40,633 nt of DNA, taken from contig CACYMJ010000017.1 in assembly GCA_902775485.1 (NCBI GenBank), forward strand, positions 1 to 40,633, given 5' to 3'. Source of the DNA: an uncultured Lachnospiraceae bacterium (lineage in GTDB: Bacteria; Bacillota; Clostridia; Lachnospirales; Lachnospiraceae). Made by a program: the position numbers and the translations under genes. The first letter of the stretch is position 1. Each line of letters opens with the position of its first letter. This document shows positions 24,784 through 32,510 of the stretch, one piece after another. The notes beneath the pieces are model-generated. The model saw nothing but the letters and a program-made list of their open reading frames with translations, had not been told where the DNA came from and ran no database searches.

Positions 24784-25966
24784 GATAAACGAAACACTAA
24801 AGGAAAAATACGAGAATACCCAGAAGGATTTTGAACAGAAGATACGTCGTCACAGAAGGGCCATTCTTTATCGTATCATAATCGGTATCGCGATAGTTAC
24901 GGCGCTTATAGTGAGCGCATATTACAATTACCGCAAGATGGTATATACCGACTATGACGTGATCCGCAGCATTTCTTATGCGGAGGCATCAAATGCCAGA
25001 TTTCTCAAGTTCGGGGATAACGTTTTAAAGTACAGTCAGGACGGAGCCTCTGTTTTCAATATAGCTAATGACATGCTCTGGAACGAGACGTTTGAGATGC
25101 AGAATCCTATTGTGGATGTTTGCGGTGATTATGTTGCTATCGGCGACTACATGGGAACGACCATATATATATACAACAGTTCCGGACTGCAGGGGACGAT
25201 AGATACATCTACACCTCTCAAACGTTTTTGTGTTTCCGCAAGCGGAAGTGTAGCTGTAGTGCTTGAGGATAACGAGGTTACATGGGTAAAACTGTACGAT
25301 GTTAACGGAACGAATATCGCCAGCGACAGAACCACGATGTCCAAAAGCGGATATCCCGTATGTATAGATATTTCCGAAGACGGTATCCTTCTGGCGGTTT
25401 CATATCTGTTTGTTGACAGCGGTGTTCTGTCATCTTCCGTTGCGTATTACAACTTCGGAGCCGTCGGACAGAATGAGGTTGATAACCTTGTCAGCGGCTA
25501 CAATTATTCGGGAACGGTAGTATCATATGTAAGTTTTATAAATGCAGATACGAGCTTTGCGGTCGGCGATAACAAATTTTCGATATTCAAGGGTGCCGAC
25601 AAGCCCGAGAGCGTATTTGAAAAAGATATAGATAAGGAAGTTCTCAGTGTATTTCATAATAACAACATGATAGCCCTTGTTTTTGAAAACGATGAAGGGG
25701 ACGGAAAATATGTTGCCGAGGTGTATGACGATAAGGGAAATCTTGTTACCTCACAGGAATTTGACATGGATTATTCCAATATCTCTTTATACAAAGATCT
25801 TCTTATAATAAACAGCAGTGAAGCGTGTCAGATCTATAATACATCGGGCCTGAAGAAATTTGACGGAAAGTTTGACAGGTCGGTAATAACCGTCATTCCG
25901 GAAGCGGCAGGATTCCGGTATTTGATAGTCGGAGCCGACGGTATGGAGGAGATTAAACTGAAATAA
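24776..25966 (+). CDS. DUF5711-like membrane-anchored beta-propeller protein
   Basis: The 396-residue product starts at ATG 24776, inside the end of the previous gene (a longer frame to 24626 would overlap that gene deeply and is rejected). A charged N-terminal 25 residues is followed by one membrane segment (about 31-47), and the remainder appears to be repeated short beta units (DGASVFNI, YVAIGDYMGTTIYIYNSS, GYPVCIDISEDGILLAVSYLF) like a WD40-type propeller outside the membrane. This matches what I recall of the DUF5711 family of Lachnospiraceae, but that name is from memory. CvpA follows by one base, so the two probably share a function at the cell surface. No catalytic residues are apparent. 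Confidence 0.65.
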   Translation: MAEINETLKEKYENTQKDFEQKIRRHRRAILYRIIIGIAIVTALIVSAYYNYRKMVYTDYDVIRSISYAEASNARFLKFGDNVLKYSQDGASVFNIANDMLWNETFEMQNPIVDVCGDYVAIGDYMGTTIYIYNSSGLQGTIDTSTPLKRFCVSASGSVAVVLEDNEVTWVKLYDVNGTNIASDRTTMSKSGYPVCIDISEDGILLAVSYLFVDSGVLSSSVAYYNFGAVGQNEVDNLVSGYNYSGTVVSYVSFINADTSFAVGDNKFSIFKGADKPESVFEKDIDKEVLSVFHNNNMIALVFENDEGDGKYVAEVYDDKGNLVTSQEFDMDYSNISLYKDLLIINSSEACQIYNTSGLKKFDGKFDRSVITVIPEAAGFRYLIVGADGMEEIKLK

Positions 25967-25967
25967 C

Positions 25968-26669
25968 ATGAGCAACTACTATCTTCTCATAGCGGTATTG
26001 CTGGTACTCCTTGTGGGAGCGGTAAGAGGGTATATGAAAGGATTTTTGCGCATTGCGGTATGGTTTGCAGGCCTTATCGCAGCGCTTTTTATCGTTACGA
26101 AGATATCCCCGTACGTAAGTGATTTTCTTATCAACAATACGACTCTTTACGATAAGCTGAAGACAAATATCATCACCGCATATGAGAACAGGGATGAAAA
26201 CGAACTGCCCGATACCGCGGCTGCAGGGGATGCCGGTGAAGATGAAGCGATAGATGCATTCGGATTTCCGCAGCTTATATCGGATTCGCTTAAGACAAAC
26301 AACAAAAGTGATATATATGAAAAGCTTGCAGTCTCGCTTTTTAAAGAGTATATAGCCGGATATCTGTCCGCACTGTCGATCAAGGCCGGTACATTTGTCG
26401 GACTGTTCATAGTACTCGCTGTTACGGAGTGTGTGATCATTTTAGCCATTAAGATACTGGAAAAGATCCCGGTACTTCGAACGTTTAACAGACTTCTCGG
26501 CATGGCAGGCGGCATCACGCTTTCATTGGTAATAATATGGCTGTTTTTCATAGCGGCGATGATGTTCTTCGGAAATTCGCTGGGAAGCTGGATATTCGCC
26601 CAGGTAAAGGCAAGCAGGTTCCTGACATATCTTTTTAATAACAATATATTGTTCGATCTCGTAAGGTAG
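25968..26669 (+). CDS. CvpA-family membrane protein
   Basis: The 233-residue protein has four hydrophobic segments: YLLIAVLLVLLVGAVRGYMKG at the start, FLRIAVWFAGLIAALFIV, FVGLFIVLAVTECVIILAI, and ITLSLVIIWLFFIAAMMFF. The early glycine-rich RGYMKGFLRI segment is typical of the CvpA/colicin V production family, whose members act at the membrane in envelope stability. A soluble acidic loop sits at about 60-115. It begins one base after the DUF5711-like stop, so the two are co-translated. A strong terminator closes the operon. Confidence 0.8.
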   Translation: MSNYYLLIAVLLVLLVGAVRGYMKGFLRIAVWFAGLIAALFIVTKISPYVSDFLINNTTLYDKLKTNIITAYENRDENELPDTAAAGDAGEDEAIDAFGFPQLISDSLKTNNKSDIYEKLAVSLFKEYIAGYLSALSIKAGTFVGLFIVLAVTECVIILAIKILEKIPVLRTFNRLLGMAGGITLSLVIIWLFFIAAMMFFGNSLGSWIFAQVKASRFLTYLFNNNILFDLVR

Positions 26670-26691
26670 ACAACATTATATCGAACATACG

Positions 26692-26737
26692 AAAAAATCC
26701 TGCTGGATATTTTTATATATTCTGTGCAGGATTTTTT
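26692..26737 (+). terminator. Strong intrinsic terminator after CvpA
   Basis: AAAAAATCCTGC (26692-26703) pairs perfectly with GCAGGATTTTTT (26726-26737), and the 3' arm supplies the T tract. It isolates the sugar-transport operon from the housekeeping genes upstream. Confidence 0.85.
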
Positions 26738-26784
26738 ATTTTATCCGAAATTGATTTGTATTAGATTATATTCATCCGGTTTAA

Positions 26785-26803
26785 ATCCCTGGCAGTCAGG
26801 GAT
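26785..26803 (+). promoter_or_regulatory. Inverted repeat in the chvE leader, possible operator or RNA hairpin
   Basis: ATCCCTG, a 5-base spacer and CAGGGAT form a perfect 7-bp palindrome 12 bases before the AGGAGG of chvE. No clear -35/-10 pair with good spacing is visible in the leader, although TATATT at 26767-26772 is a candidate -10. The repeat could be a regulator site or an mRNA 5' stem-loop protecting a highly expressed transcript. Confidence 0.4.
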
Positions 26804-26827
26804 CAATAAAATCTAAGGAGGATGAAT

Positions 26828-27937
26828 ATGAAAAAGAAAGTTTTGGCAGCTATTATGGCAGTTGCAATGGTAGCACTTACAGCCTGTGGAGCAGCAGCTC
26901 CCGCAGCAGGCGGTGATGCAGCTCCCGCAGCAGGTGGAGCATCATCATCAGGCGGCGGCAAGAAGGTTGCAGTTGCAATGCCCACACAGTCATCAGAGAG
27001 ATGGATGCATGACGGCGCTAACATGAAGGCTCAGCTTGAGGAACTCGGATACACCGTAGATCTTCAGTATGCAGAGGATGATGTTCAGGCTCAGGTTTCC
27101 CAGATCGAGAACATGATCGCAGCAGGCGCTAACTGCCTTGTTATCGCAGCTATCGACTCAGACGCTCTTGTAAACGTTGAGCAGCAGGCAAAGGATGCAG
27201 GCATCCCCGTTATCGCTTATGACCGTCTTCTTATGAACACAGACGCTGTTTCTTACTATGCAACATTCGATAACAAGGGTGTTGGAACAAAGATCGGTGA
27301 ATACATCGTTCAGCACTGCGGCGCTACAAAGGACGATCCCAAGACCATCGAGCTGTTCATGGGTTCACCTGATGATAACAACGCTCATATGCTTTATGCA
27401 GGCCTTATGGAGCAGATCCAGCCTTTACTTGACGACGGTTCACTCGTTTGTAAGTCAGGTCAGATCGACTTCGAATCCAACAACACACTTCGTTGGGACC
27501 AGCAGACAGCTATGAAGAGATGTGAAGACATCCTTACAAGATACTACGCTGATGACAAGCTTGACATCTGTGCATGCGCATACGACGGACTTTCATACGG
27601 ATGTATGTCAGCTCTTGAAGGTGCAGGTTATACAGACGCTGACTGGCCGATGATCACAGGACAGGATGCAGAGCTTATGGCTACAAAGCACATCATCTCC
27701 GGTAAGCAGACAATGTCTATCTACAAGGATACAAGACTTCTTGCTTCCAAGTGCGTTACGATGGTTCAGGCCGTTCTCGAAGGTGCTAAGCCCGAGATCA
27801 ACGACACAGAGCAGTACAACAACGGCAAGATCGTAGTTCCTTCATACCTTTGCGAGCCCGTTCCTGTTGATAAGGACAACTACAAAGAAGTTATCATCGG
27901 TGGCGGATACTACACAGAGGAGCAGTTGGCTGAATAA
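26828..27937 (+). CDS. chvE: ChvE-like sugar ABC transporter substrate-binding lipoprotein
   Basis: The protein has 369 residues. An N-terminal signal peptide ends in the lipobox LTAC, followed by a low-complexity Ala/Pro/Gly/Ser linker to about residue 45, so it is tethered on the outer face of the membrane. The mature domain is a type I periplasmic-binding fold of the ChvE/multiple-monosaccharide class: VAVAMPTQSSERWMHDGANM at its start and PVIAYDRLLMNTDAV in the hinge-side sugar site. ATG 26828 lies 6 bases after AGGAGG; ATG 26822 has no room for one. Codon choice is much more uniform than in neighbours (GCA, ATC, CTT, AAG), suggesting high expression. Ligand is probably galactose, glucose, arabinose or xylose; the sequence alone does not decide. 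Confidence 0.93.
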   Translation: MKKKVLAAIMAVAMVALTACGAAAPAAGGDAAPAAGGASSSGGGKKVAVAMPTQSSERWMHDGANMKAQLEELGYTVDLQYAEDDVQAQVSQIENMIAAGANCLVIAAIDSDALVNVEQQAKDAGIPVIAYDRLLMNTDAVSYYATFDNKGVGTKIGEYIVQHCGATKDDPKTIELFMGSPDDNNAHMLYAGLMEQIQPLLDDGSLVCKSGQIDFESNNTLRWDQQTAMKRCEDILTRYYADDKLDICACAYDGLSYGCMSALEGAGYTDADWPMITGQDAELMATKHIISGKQTMSIYKDTRLLASKCVTMVQAVLEGAKPEINDTEQYNNGKIVVPSYLCEPVPVDKDNYKEVIIGGGYYTEEQLAE

Positions 27938-27966
27938 TCAGTAACAACTATTTTCACTAAGATAAA

Positions 27967-27995
27967 CAGGGCGGCGGCTGAAGCCGCCCTGTTTT
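27967..27995 (+). terminator. Intercistronic hairpin between binding protein and ATPase genes
   Basis: CAGGGCGGC and GCCGCCCTG form a perfect GC-rich 9-bp stem with a 7-base loop, followed by TTTTT. It sits 30 bases after the chvE stop. Such partial terminators or 3' stabilisers are common behind binding-protein genes and give more binding protein than transporter core. Confidence 0.75.
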
Positions 27996-28025
27996 TACAA
28001 ATGGTTATTAGAAGGAGTAGATAGG

Positions 28026-29588
28026 ATGTCGGATTACATCTTGGAAATGAATCATATTACGAAGGAATTCTCCGGAGTAAAGGCTCTTGATGATGTTAAT
28101 CTTAAGGTTAAGAAGGGCGAGATCCACGCTATATGCGGTGAGAACGGAGCCGGCAAATCTACACTGATGAATGTCTTATCGGGCGTATATCCTTTCGGAA
28201 CGTACGAGGGAGACATATTATATAAAGGTGAGCATTGCAAATTTCATAATCTTAGGGATTCAGAAGCCAAAGGCATCGTTATAATTCATCAAGAGTTGGC
28301 ACTTTCGCCTTTGCTTTCCGTAGCGGAGAACGTTTTTATCGGCAACGAGCAGACAAGCAGTAAGGGCATAATCGACTGGACACTGACCAGGAGCCGCGCC
28401 CAGGAAATGCTTGCAAAGGTGGGACTGGAGCACGAGGATGTCAACGTTCCTATCAACACTCTCGGTGTCGGCAAGCAGCAGCTTATTGAGATCGCCAAGG
28501 CCATGGCCAAGAAGGTTGAGCTTCTGATACTTGATGAGCCTACGGCTGCTCTTAATGATGAAGAGAGTAAAAAACTCCTGGATATCATGCTTCAATTGAA
28601 ATCGCAGGGTATCACATGTATCATCATTTCACACAAATTAAATGAGATCGAATATGTTTCCGATTCGGTTACGATCATCAGAGACGGTAAGACCATTGAG
28701 ACGCTGGTAAAGGGAGTGGATGATTATTCCGAGGACCGTGTCATAAAGGCAATGGTAGGTCGAGAGATGACAAACCGTTATCCCGCCAGAGAAGGTGTAA
28801 ACATAGGTGATGTTATCTTCGAGGTAAGGAACTGGAACGTCTTCCATCCCGACGATGAGCACCGTCAAATGCTCAAGGACATCAACATCAAGGTTCGCGC
28901 CGGGGAAGTTGTCGGACTCGCGGGTCTTATGGGTGCCGGCAGAACGGAGCTTGCAATGAGTCTGTTCGGAAGAAGCTACGGTCAGAAGATATCGGGAACT
29001 ATCCTGATAAACGGTAAGGAAGTACATATTAAAACGGTAAAGGATGCCGTTTCAAACAAACTGGCATATATTTCCGAAGACAGAAAGACATACGGCCTTA
29101 ACCTTATCGGTGATATAAAGGAAAACATGACGATCGCGGCAAGACCGTTCTTCTTCTCCAAGAACGGTGTCATAAATGCCAATGACGAGATAGTTGCGGC
29201 GCAGGAATATAAAGAGCGGATAAACGTCAAAGCCAATTCCATCAATCAGGTAGTCGGATCTCTGTCCGGCGGTAACCAGCAGAAGGTCGTTGTAGCCAAA
29301 TGGATGCTCACACAGCCGGATGTCCTGATCATGGATGAGCCTACAAGAGGTATAGACGTAGGTGCAAAGTATGAGATCTATTGTGTAATCAATGAACTCG
29401 CCAAGTCAGGCAAAGCCATTATCGTTATTTCTTCGGAAATGCCCGAGATAATCGGAACGTGCGACAGATGCTACGTTATAAACGAGGGAGAGATAGCGGG
29501 AGAACTGAACAAGGATGAGTTTTCACAGGAGCGTATAATGCAGCTTATCATGGCTCATATGAGAAAGGGAGATGGAAATGGAAACTAA
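28026..29588 (+). CDS. gguA: Sugar ABC transporter ATPase, two-domain (GguA/MmsA type)
   Basis: The 520-residue protein has two ATP-binding halves, as in carbohydrate uptake transporter 2 systems. The first has an intact Walker A, GENGAGKST near 38-46, signature VGKQQLIEIAKAM and Walker B LLILDEPTAAL. The second has a degenerate Walker A (GLMGAGRTE), signature LSGGNQQKVVVAKWM and Walker B VLIMDEPTRGID. This asymmetry is normal for the family. AGAAGGAG precedes ATG 28026. It energises import of the sugar delivered by the ChvE-like protein through the next-encoded permease, whose start overlaps its end. Confidence 0.95.
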   Translation: MSDYILEMNHITKEFSGVKALDDVNLKVKKGEIHAICGENGAGKSTLMNVLSGVYPFGTYEGDILYKGEHCKFHNLRDSEAKGIVIIHQELALSPLLSVAENVFIGNEQTSSKGIIDWTLTRSRAQEMLAKVGLEHEDVNVPINTLGVGKQQLIEIAKAMAKKVELLILDEPTAALNDEESKKLLDIMLQLKSQGITCIIISHKLNEIEYVSDSVTIIRDGKTIETLVKGVDDYSEDRVIKAMVGREMTNRYPAREGVNIGDVIFEVRNWNVFHPDDEHRQMLKDINIKVRAGEVVGLAGLMGAGRTELAMSLFGRSYGQKISGTILINGKEVHIKTVKDAVSNKLAYISEDRKTYGLNLIGDIKENMTIAARPFFFSKNGVINANDEIVAAQEYKERINVKANSINQVVGSLSGGNQQKVVVAKWMLTQPDVLIMDEPTRGIDVGAKYEIYCVINELAKSGKAIIVISSEMPEIIGTCDRCYVINEGEIAGELNKDEFSQERIMQLIMAHMRKGDGNGN

Positions 29589-30753
29589 GAACAAAAAGAT
29601 TGCTAATATGGATTTAAAACAGTACGGAATGTTTTTGATCCTGATAGGTATATTTATTCTGTTTGCGATCACAACAAAAGGAGCAAACGCAAAACCCGTT
29701 AATATCAACAACCTTATCATGCAGAACGGCTACGTTGTCATTCTTGCGATAGGTATGCTGTTGTGCGTACTGACCGGTAACATCGATCTGGGAGTAGGTT
29801 CGGTCGTTGCGGTAACCGGTTCGGTTGCGGGTATCATCATGATAGACTACAAGATGAACATGTGGGTTGCCATTCTTGCGGCTCTTGCGGTAGGTCTTCT
29901 TACCGGACTGTTTGCAGGATTCTTCATCGCTTATCTGAGTATACCGCCATTCGTTGTAACACTGGCGACGATGCTTATGGGAAGAGGTCTTACATATACA
30001 CTGCTTCAGGCACAGACAAAAGGCCCCTTCAATGAATCTTATAATTTCATCGGTGCGGGATTCCTTCCCTCGATCAAGGTACCGTTCATGGACGGTACGC
30101 TGGATATCGTCAGTATAGTAGTTGCGATCATCGCATCGATCGTGCTGATATTCTCGGAATTCAAAAGCTATGCAACCAAGAAGAAATACAACTTTGCAGT
30201 CAATCCTATATGGCAGATCGCTCTTAAGCTTGTGATCATGCTGTTCATCATCTGGTTCTTCTTCTACAAGCTTGCAAGGAACAACGGACTTCCCTTCGTA
30301 CTGCTGATCATGGTAATACTGATCGCCGTATACGGATTCATTACAAGCAAGACTGTTGCAGGACGTCAGATATATGCGCTCGGCGGTAACAGAAAGGCAG
30401 CAAACCTTTCCGGTATCGATACGAACAAGGTTTTCTTCTGGGTATACGTTAACATGGGATTCCTTTCATCAATAGCAGGTATCGTGCTCGCAGCAAGAAA
30501 CGGATCTGCTACACCCAAGGCCGGTGACGGTTTCGAAATGGATGCCATCGCATCATGTTACATCGGTGGCGCAGCGGTTGCCGGCGGTGCCGGATCCATC
30601 GTAGGAGCGGTCGTAGGTGCTTTCATCATGGGTATCCTGAATAACGGTATGTCACTTATGGGATTCACAACCGATGTTCAGAAGATCTTCAAAGGTATGG
30701 TACTTCTTCTGGCTGTTACACTTGACGTTCTTTCAAAGAGAAAGAAAAGCTGA
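29578..30753 (+). CDS. gguB: Sugar ABC transporter permease (GguB/MmsB type)
   Basis: The 391-residue membrane protein has about ten hydrophobic segments and belongs to the BPD_transp_2 permease family used by CUT2 sugar importers. Family marks are GMLLCVLTGNIDLGVGSVVA near 60-75, IPPFVVTLATMLMGRGL near 120-136, and the conserved cytoplasmic loop GRQIYALGGNRKAANLSGI near 262-280. ATG 29578 is preferred over ATG 29572 because AAAGGGA lies 7 bases before it; it overlaps gguA by 11 bases. It completes the chvE-gguA-gguB uptake system, followed by a terminator. Confidence 0.94.
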   Translation: METKNKKIANMDLKQYGMFLILIGIFILFAITTKGANAKPVNINNLIMQNGYVVILAIGMLLCVLTGNIDLGVGSVVAVTGSVAGIIMIDYKMNMWVAILAALAVGLLTGLFAGFFIAYLSIPPFVVTLATMLMGRGLTYTLLQAQTKGPFNESYNFIGAGFLPSIKVPFMDGTLDIVSIVVAIIASIVLIFSEFKSYATKKKYNFAVNPIWQIALKLVIMLFIIWFFFYKLARNNGLPFVLLIMVILIAVYGFITSKTVAGRQIYALGGNRKAANLSGIDTNKVFFWVYVNMGFLSSIAGIVLAARNGSATPKAGDGFEMDAIASCYIGGAAVAGGAGSIVGAVVGAFIMGILNNGMSLMGFTTDVQKIFKGMVLLLAVTLDVLSKRKKS

Positions 30754-30796
30754 TAAGCATATCAAAAAGACGATTTTGTCAAAGATTATCTACAAT

Positions 30797-30832
30797 GACT
30801 GCGGAATGTATTGTTCCGCAGTCTTGTTGTTT
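30797..30832 (+). terminator. Intrinsic terminator after gguB
   Basis: GACTGCGGAA pairs perfectly with TTCCGCAGTC over 10 bases around a 7-base loop, then TTGTTGTTT. It separates the transporter operon from the regulator operon, which therefore needs its own promoter. Confidence 0.85.
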
Positions 30833-30855
30833 AATCGGGCGCACGATGTTAAAAT
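30827..30855 (+). promoter_or_regulatory. Candidate promoter for the sensor operon
   Basis: TTGTTT (30827-30832) and TAAAAT (30850-30855) are 17 bases apart, placed just after the gguB terminator stem and about 40 bases before the regulator ATG. Each hexamer is imperfect and the -35 overlaps the terminator T tract, so the call is tentative. Confidence 0.4.
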
Positions 30856-30896
30856 CATAAAGTGTATACCATTTACCGTGATAGTGAGGAACAGAG

Positions 30897-32489
30897 ATGG
30901 ATCTGTATAAAGTGATCCTTGTCGATGACGAGGAGGAAGTAAGGGAAGCCATAAGGAAAAGGATCAATTGGGAAGAGATCGGATTTACCGTTGCCGGAAC
31001 AGCCGAAAACGGTGAAGAGGCTCTTGAACTTGCGGAGACGTGCGAGCCCGATGTTGTAATGACCGATATACAGATGCCGTTTATGGACGGACTGACGCTT
31101 CTGCGAAAACTCAAGGAAAGATTTCCGGATCTTCGAAGCGTGATCTTTTCCGGGTATGATGATTTTGAATATGCCAAGGAAGCGATCAGGCTTGAGTCCG
31201 AGGAGTATATATTAAAGCCGGTTGATGCCGAGGAGCTGCGCAAGGTATTTGCCAGGATAAAGGACAGACTGGATGAGCAGATCAAGCAGCGGCGAAATGT
31301 GGAACAGCTGTCGAAATACTATGAGGACAGCCGCCCCATGATGAAGGAACAGCTGATCATAGGATTGCTTGAAGGCAGGGAGCTTCAGTTCGATCTTGAA
31401 AGATATCAGAAGGATTTTGATCTGAGGATAGAATCGGCATTCTATTGTGCCGGGGCATTTCGTATTACCGCACCGCAGAATGAAAAGGAAAAGCTTGATA
31501 AAAATCTAATGGCGGTGTCTCTGAAACAGATCGTTGTTGAACGGTTTAAAGGCGTTCTTCCCGTCGAAGCGCTGGTTTATCTTGATACGGTCTGTGTTCT
31601 GGCACGTCTGTCCGGCACAGGACAGTACAGTGTTTTCGTTGAAGAGATGGACAGGATATGCAGGATCGCGCACAGATCACTTGAGGCCAATGTTTGTGCC
31701 GGGATCGGGCGTGTATACGGTAACGCCGAGAGCATTCATACGTCGTTTCTTGAAGCAAAGGATGCATTCCATCACAGGATATTTGTCGGCGAGAACCAGG
31801 CGATCTGTATCAATGACGTGGATCCTACGACGCACATTGAGGACTATATCAGTGAAAAGCAGATCCGCCATATAATCAGGCAGATCAAAGTCGGAACAAG
31901 GGAGAGCCTTGAATCTGAGATCAGGGTTTTCATCGAAAAACTGAAAAAATCGGATTTCGGACCTGCACAGCTTCAGATCTTCTATGCAGAATTCGTTGTG
32001 GAACTGCTAAGGCTCATGAGAGGACACAACATCAATATCGCGGACAGCGGGCTGTCCAACATCAATACCAACGAGGAGATGGAAGGTTTTGCATCTCTTG
32101 ATGAATTCGGCGACAGGCTGATCGAACTGACCGGAAATATATGGGAGCAGATAAGCAATACGAGATTTGACGCCACAAGAAAACTGGCTGAGGAAGCAAA
32201 ACAGTATATAGCGGATCATTATAATGAAAGCAAACTTTCGGTTGATGACATCTGTTCGCATCTCGGAGTGGGAACGTCCTATTTTTCATCCGTGTTCAAA
32301 AAAGAGACCGGAGTCAGTTTCGTTACCTATCTTACGGATGTGCGCATGAACGAGGCGCAGAGGCTTCTTGATACTACCGATGAGAAGAGCTATATTATCG
32401 CGGGACTTGTCGGATATGAAGAGCCGAACTATTTCAGTTATGTATTCAAAAAGCATTTTGGGATATCACCTTCAAAATACAGACAGTAG
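30897..32489 (+). CDS. YesN-type response regulator with AraC-family output
   Basis: The 530-residue cytoplasmic protein has an N-terminal receiver with acidic D10-D11, phosphoacceptor D57 (MTDIQMP), a FSGYDDFEYA switch segment and LKPVDAEEL with the conserved Lys. A long central region (about 130-415) of unknown fold with many charged helices is typical of YesN proteins. Residues 430-530 form two AraC-type helix-turn-helix units ending in YFSYVFKKHFGISPSKYRQ. It follows the sugar transporter genes and precedes its kinase by 21 bases. By analogy with AraPST and XylFII-LytSR of Firmicutes, it probably activates chvE-gguAB when sugar is bound outside; no site for it can be shown from this sequence. 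Confidence 0.93.
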   Translation: MDLYKVILVDDEEEVREAIRKRINWEEIGFTVAGTAENGEEALELAETCEPDVVMTDIQMPFMDGLTLLRKLKERFPDLRSVIFSGYDDFEYAKEAIRLESEEYILKPVDAEELRKVFARIKDRLDEQIKQRRNVEQLSKYYEDSRPMMKEQLIIGLLEGRELQFDLERYQKDFDLRIESAFYCAGAFRITAPQNEKEKLDKNLMAVSLKQIVVERFKGVLPVEALVYLDTVCVLARLSGTGQYSVFVEEMDRICRIAHRSLEANVCAGIGRVYGNAESIHTSFLEAKDAFHHRIFVGENQAICINDVDPTTHIEDYISEKQIRHIIRQIKVGTRESLESEIRVFIEKLKKSDFGPAQLQIFYAEFVVELLRLMRGHNINIADSGLSNINTNEEMEGFASLDEFGDRLIELTGNIWEQISNTRFDATRKLAEEAKQYIADHYNESKLSVDDICSHLGVGTSYFSSVFKKETGVSFVTYLTDVRMNEAQRLLDTTDEKSYIIAGLVGYEEPNYFSYVFKKHFGISPSKYRQ

Positions 32490-32510
32490 GATTTTCACAC
32501 GGAGAAGGAT

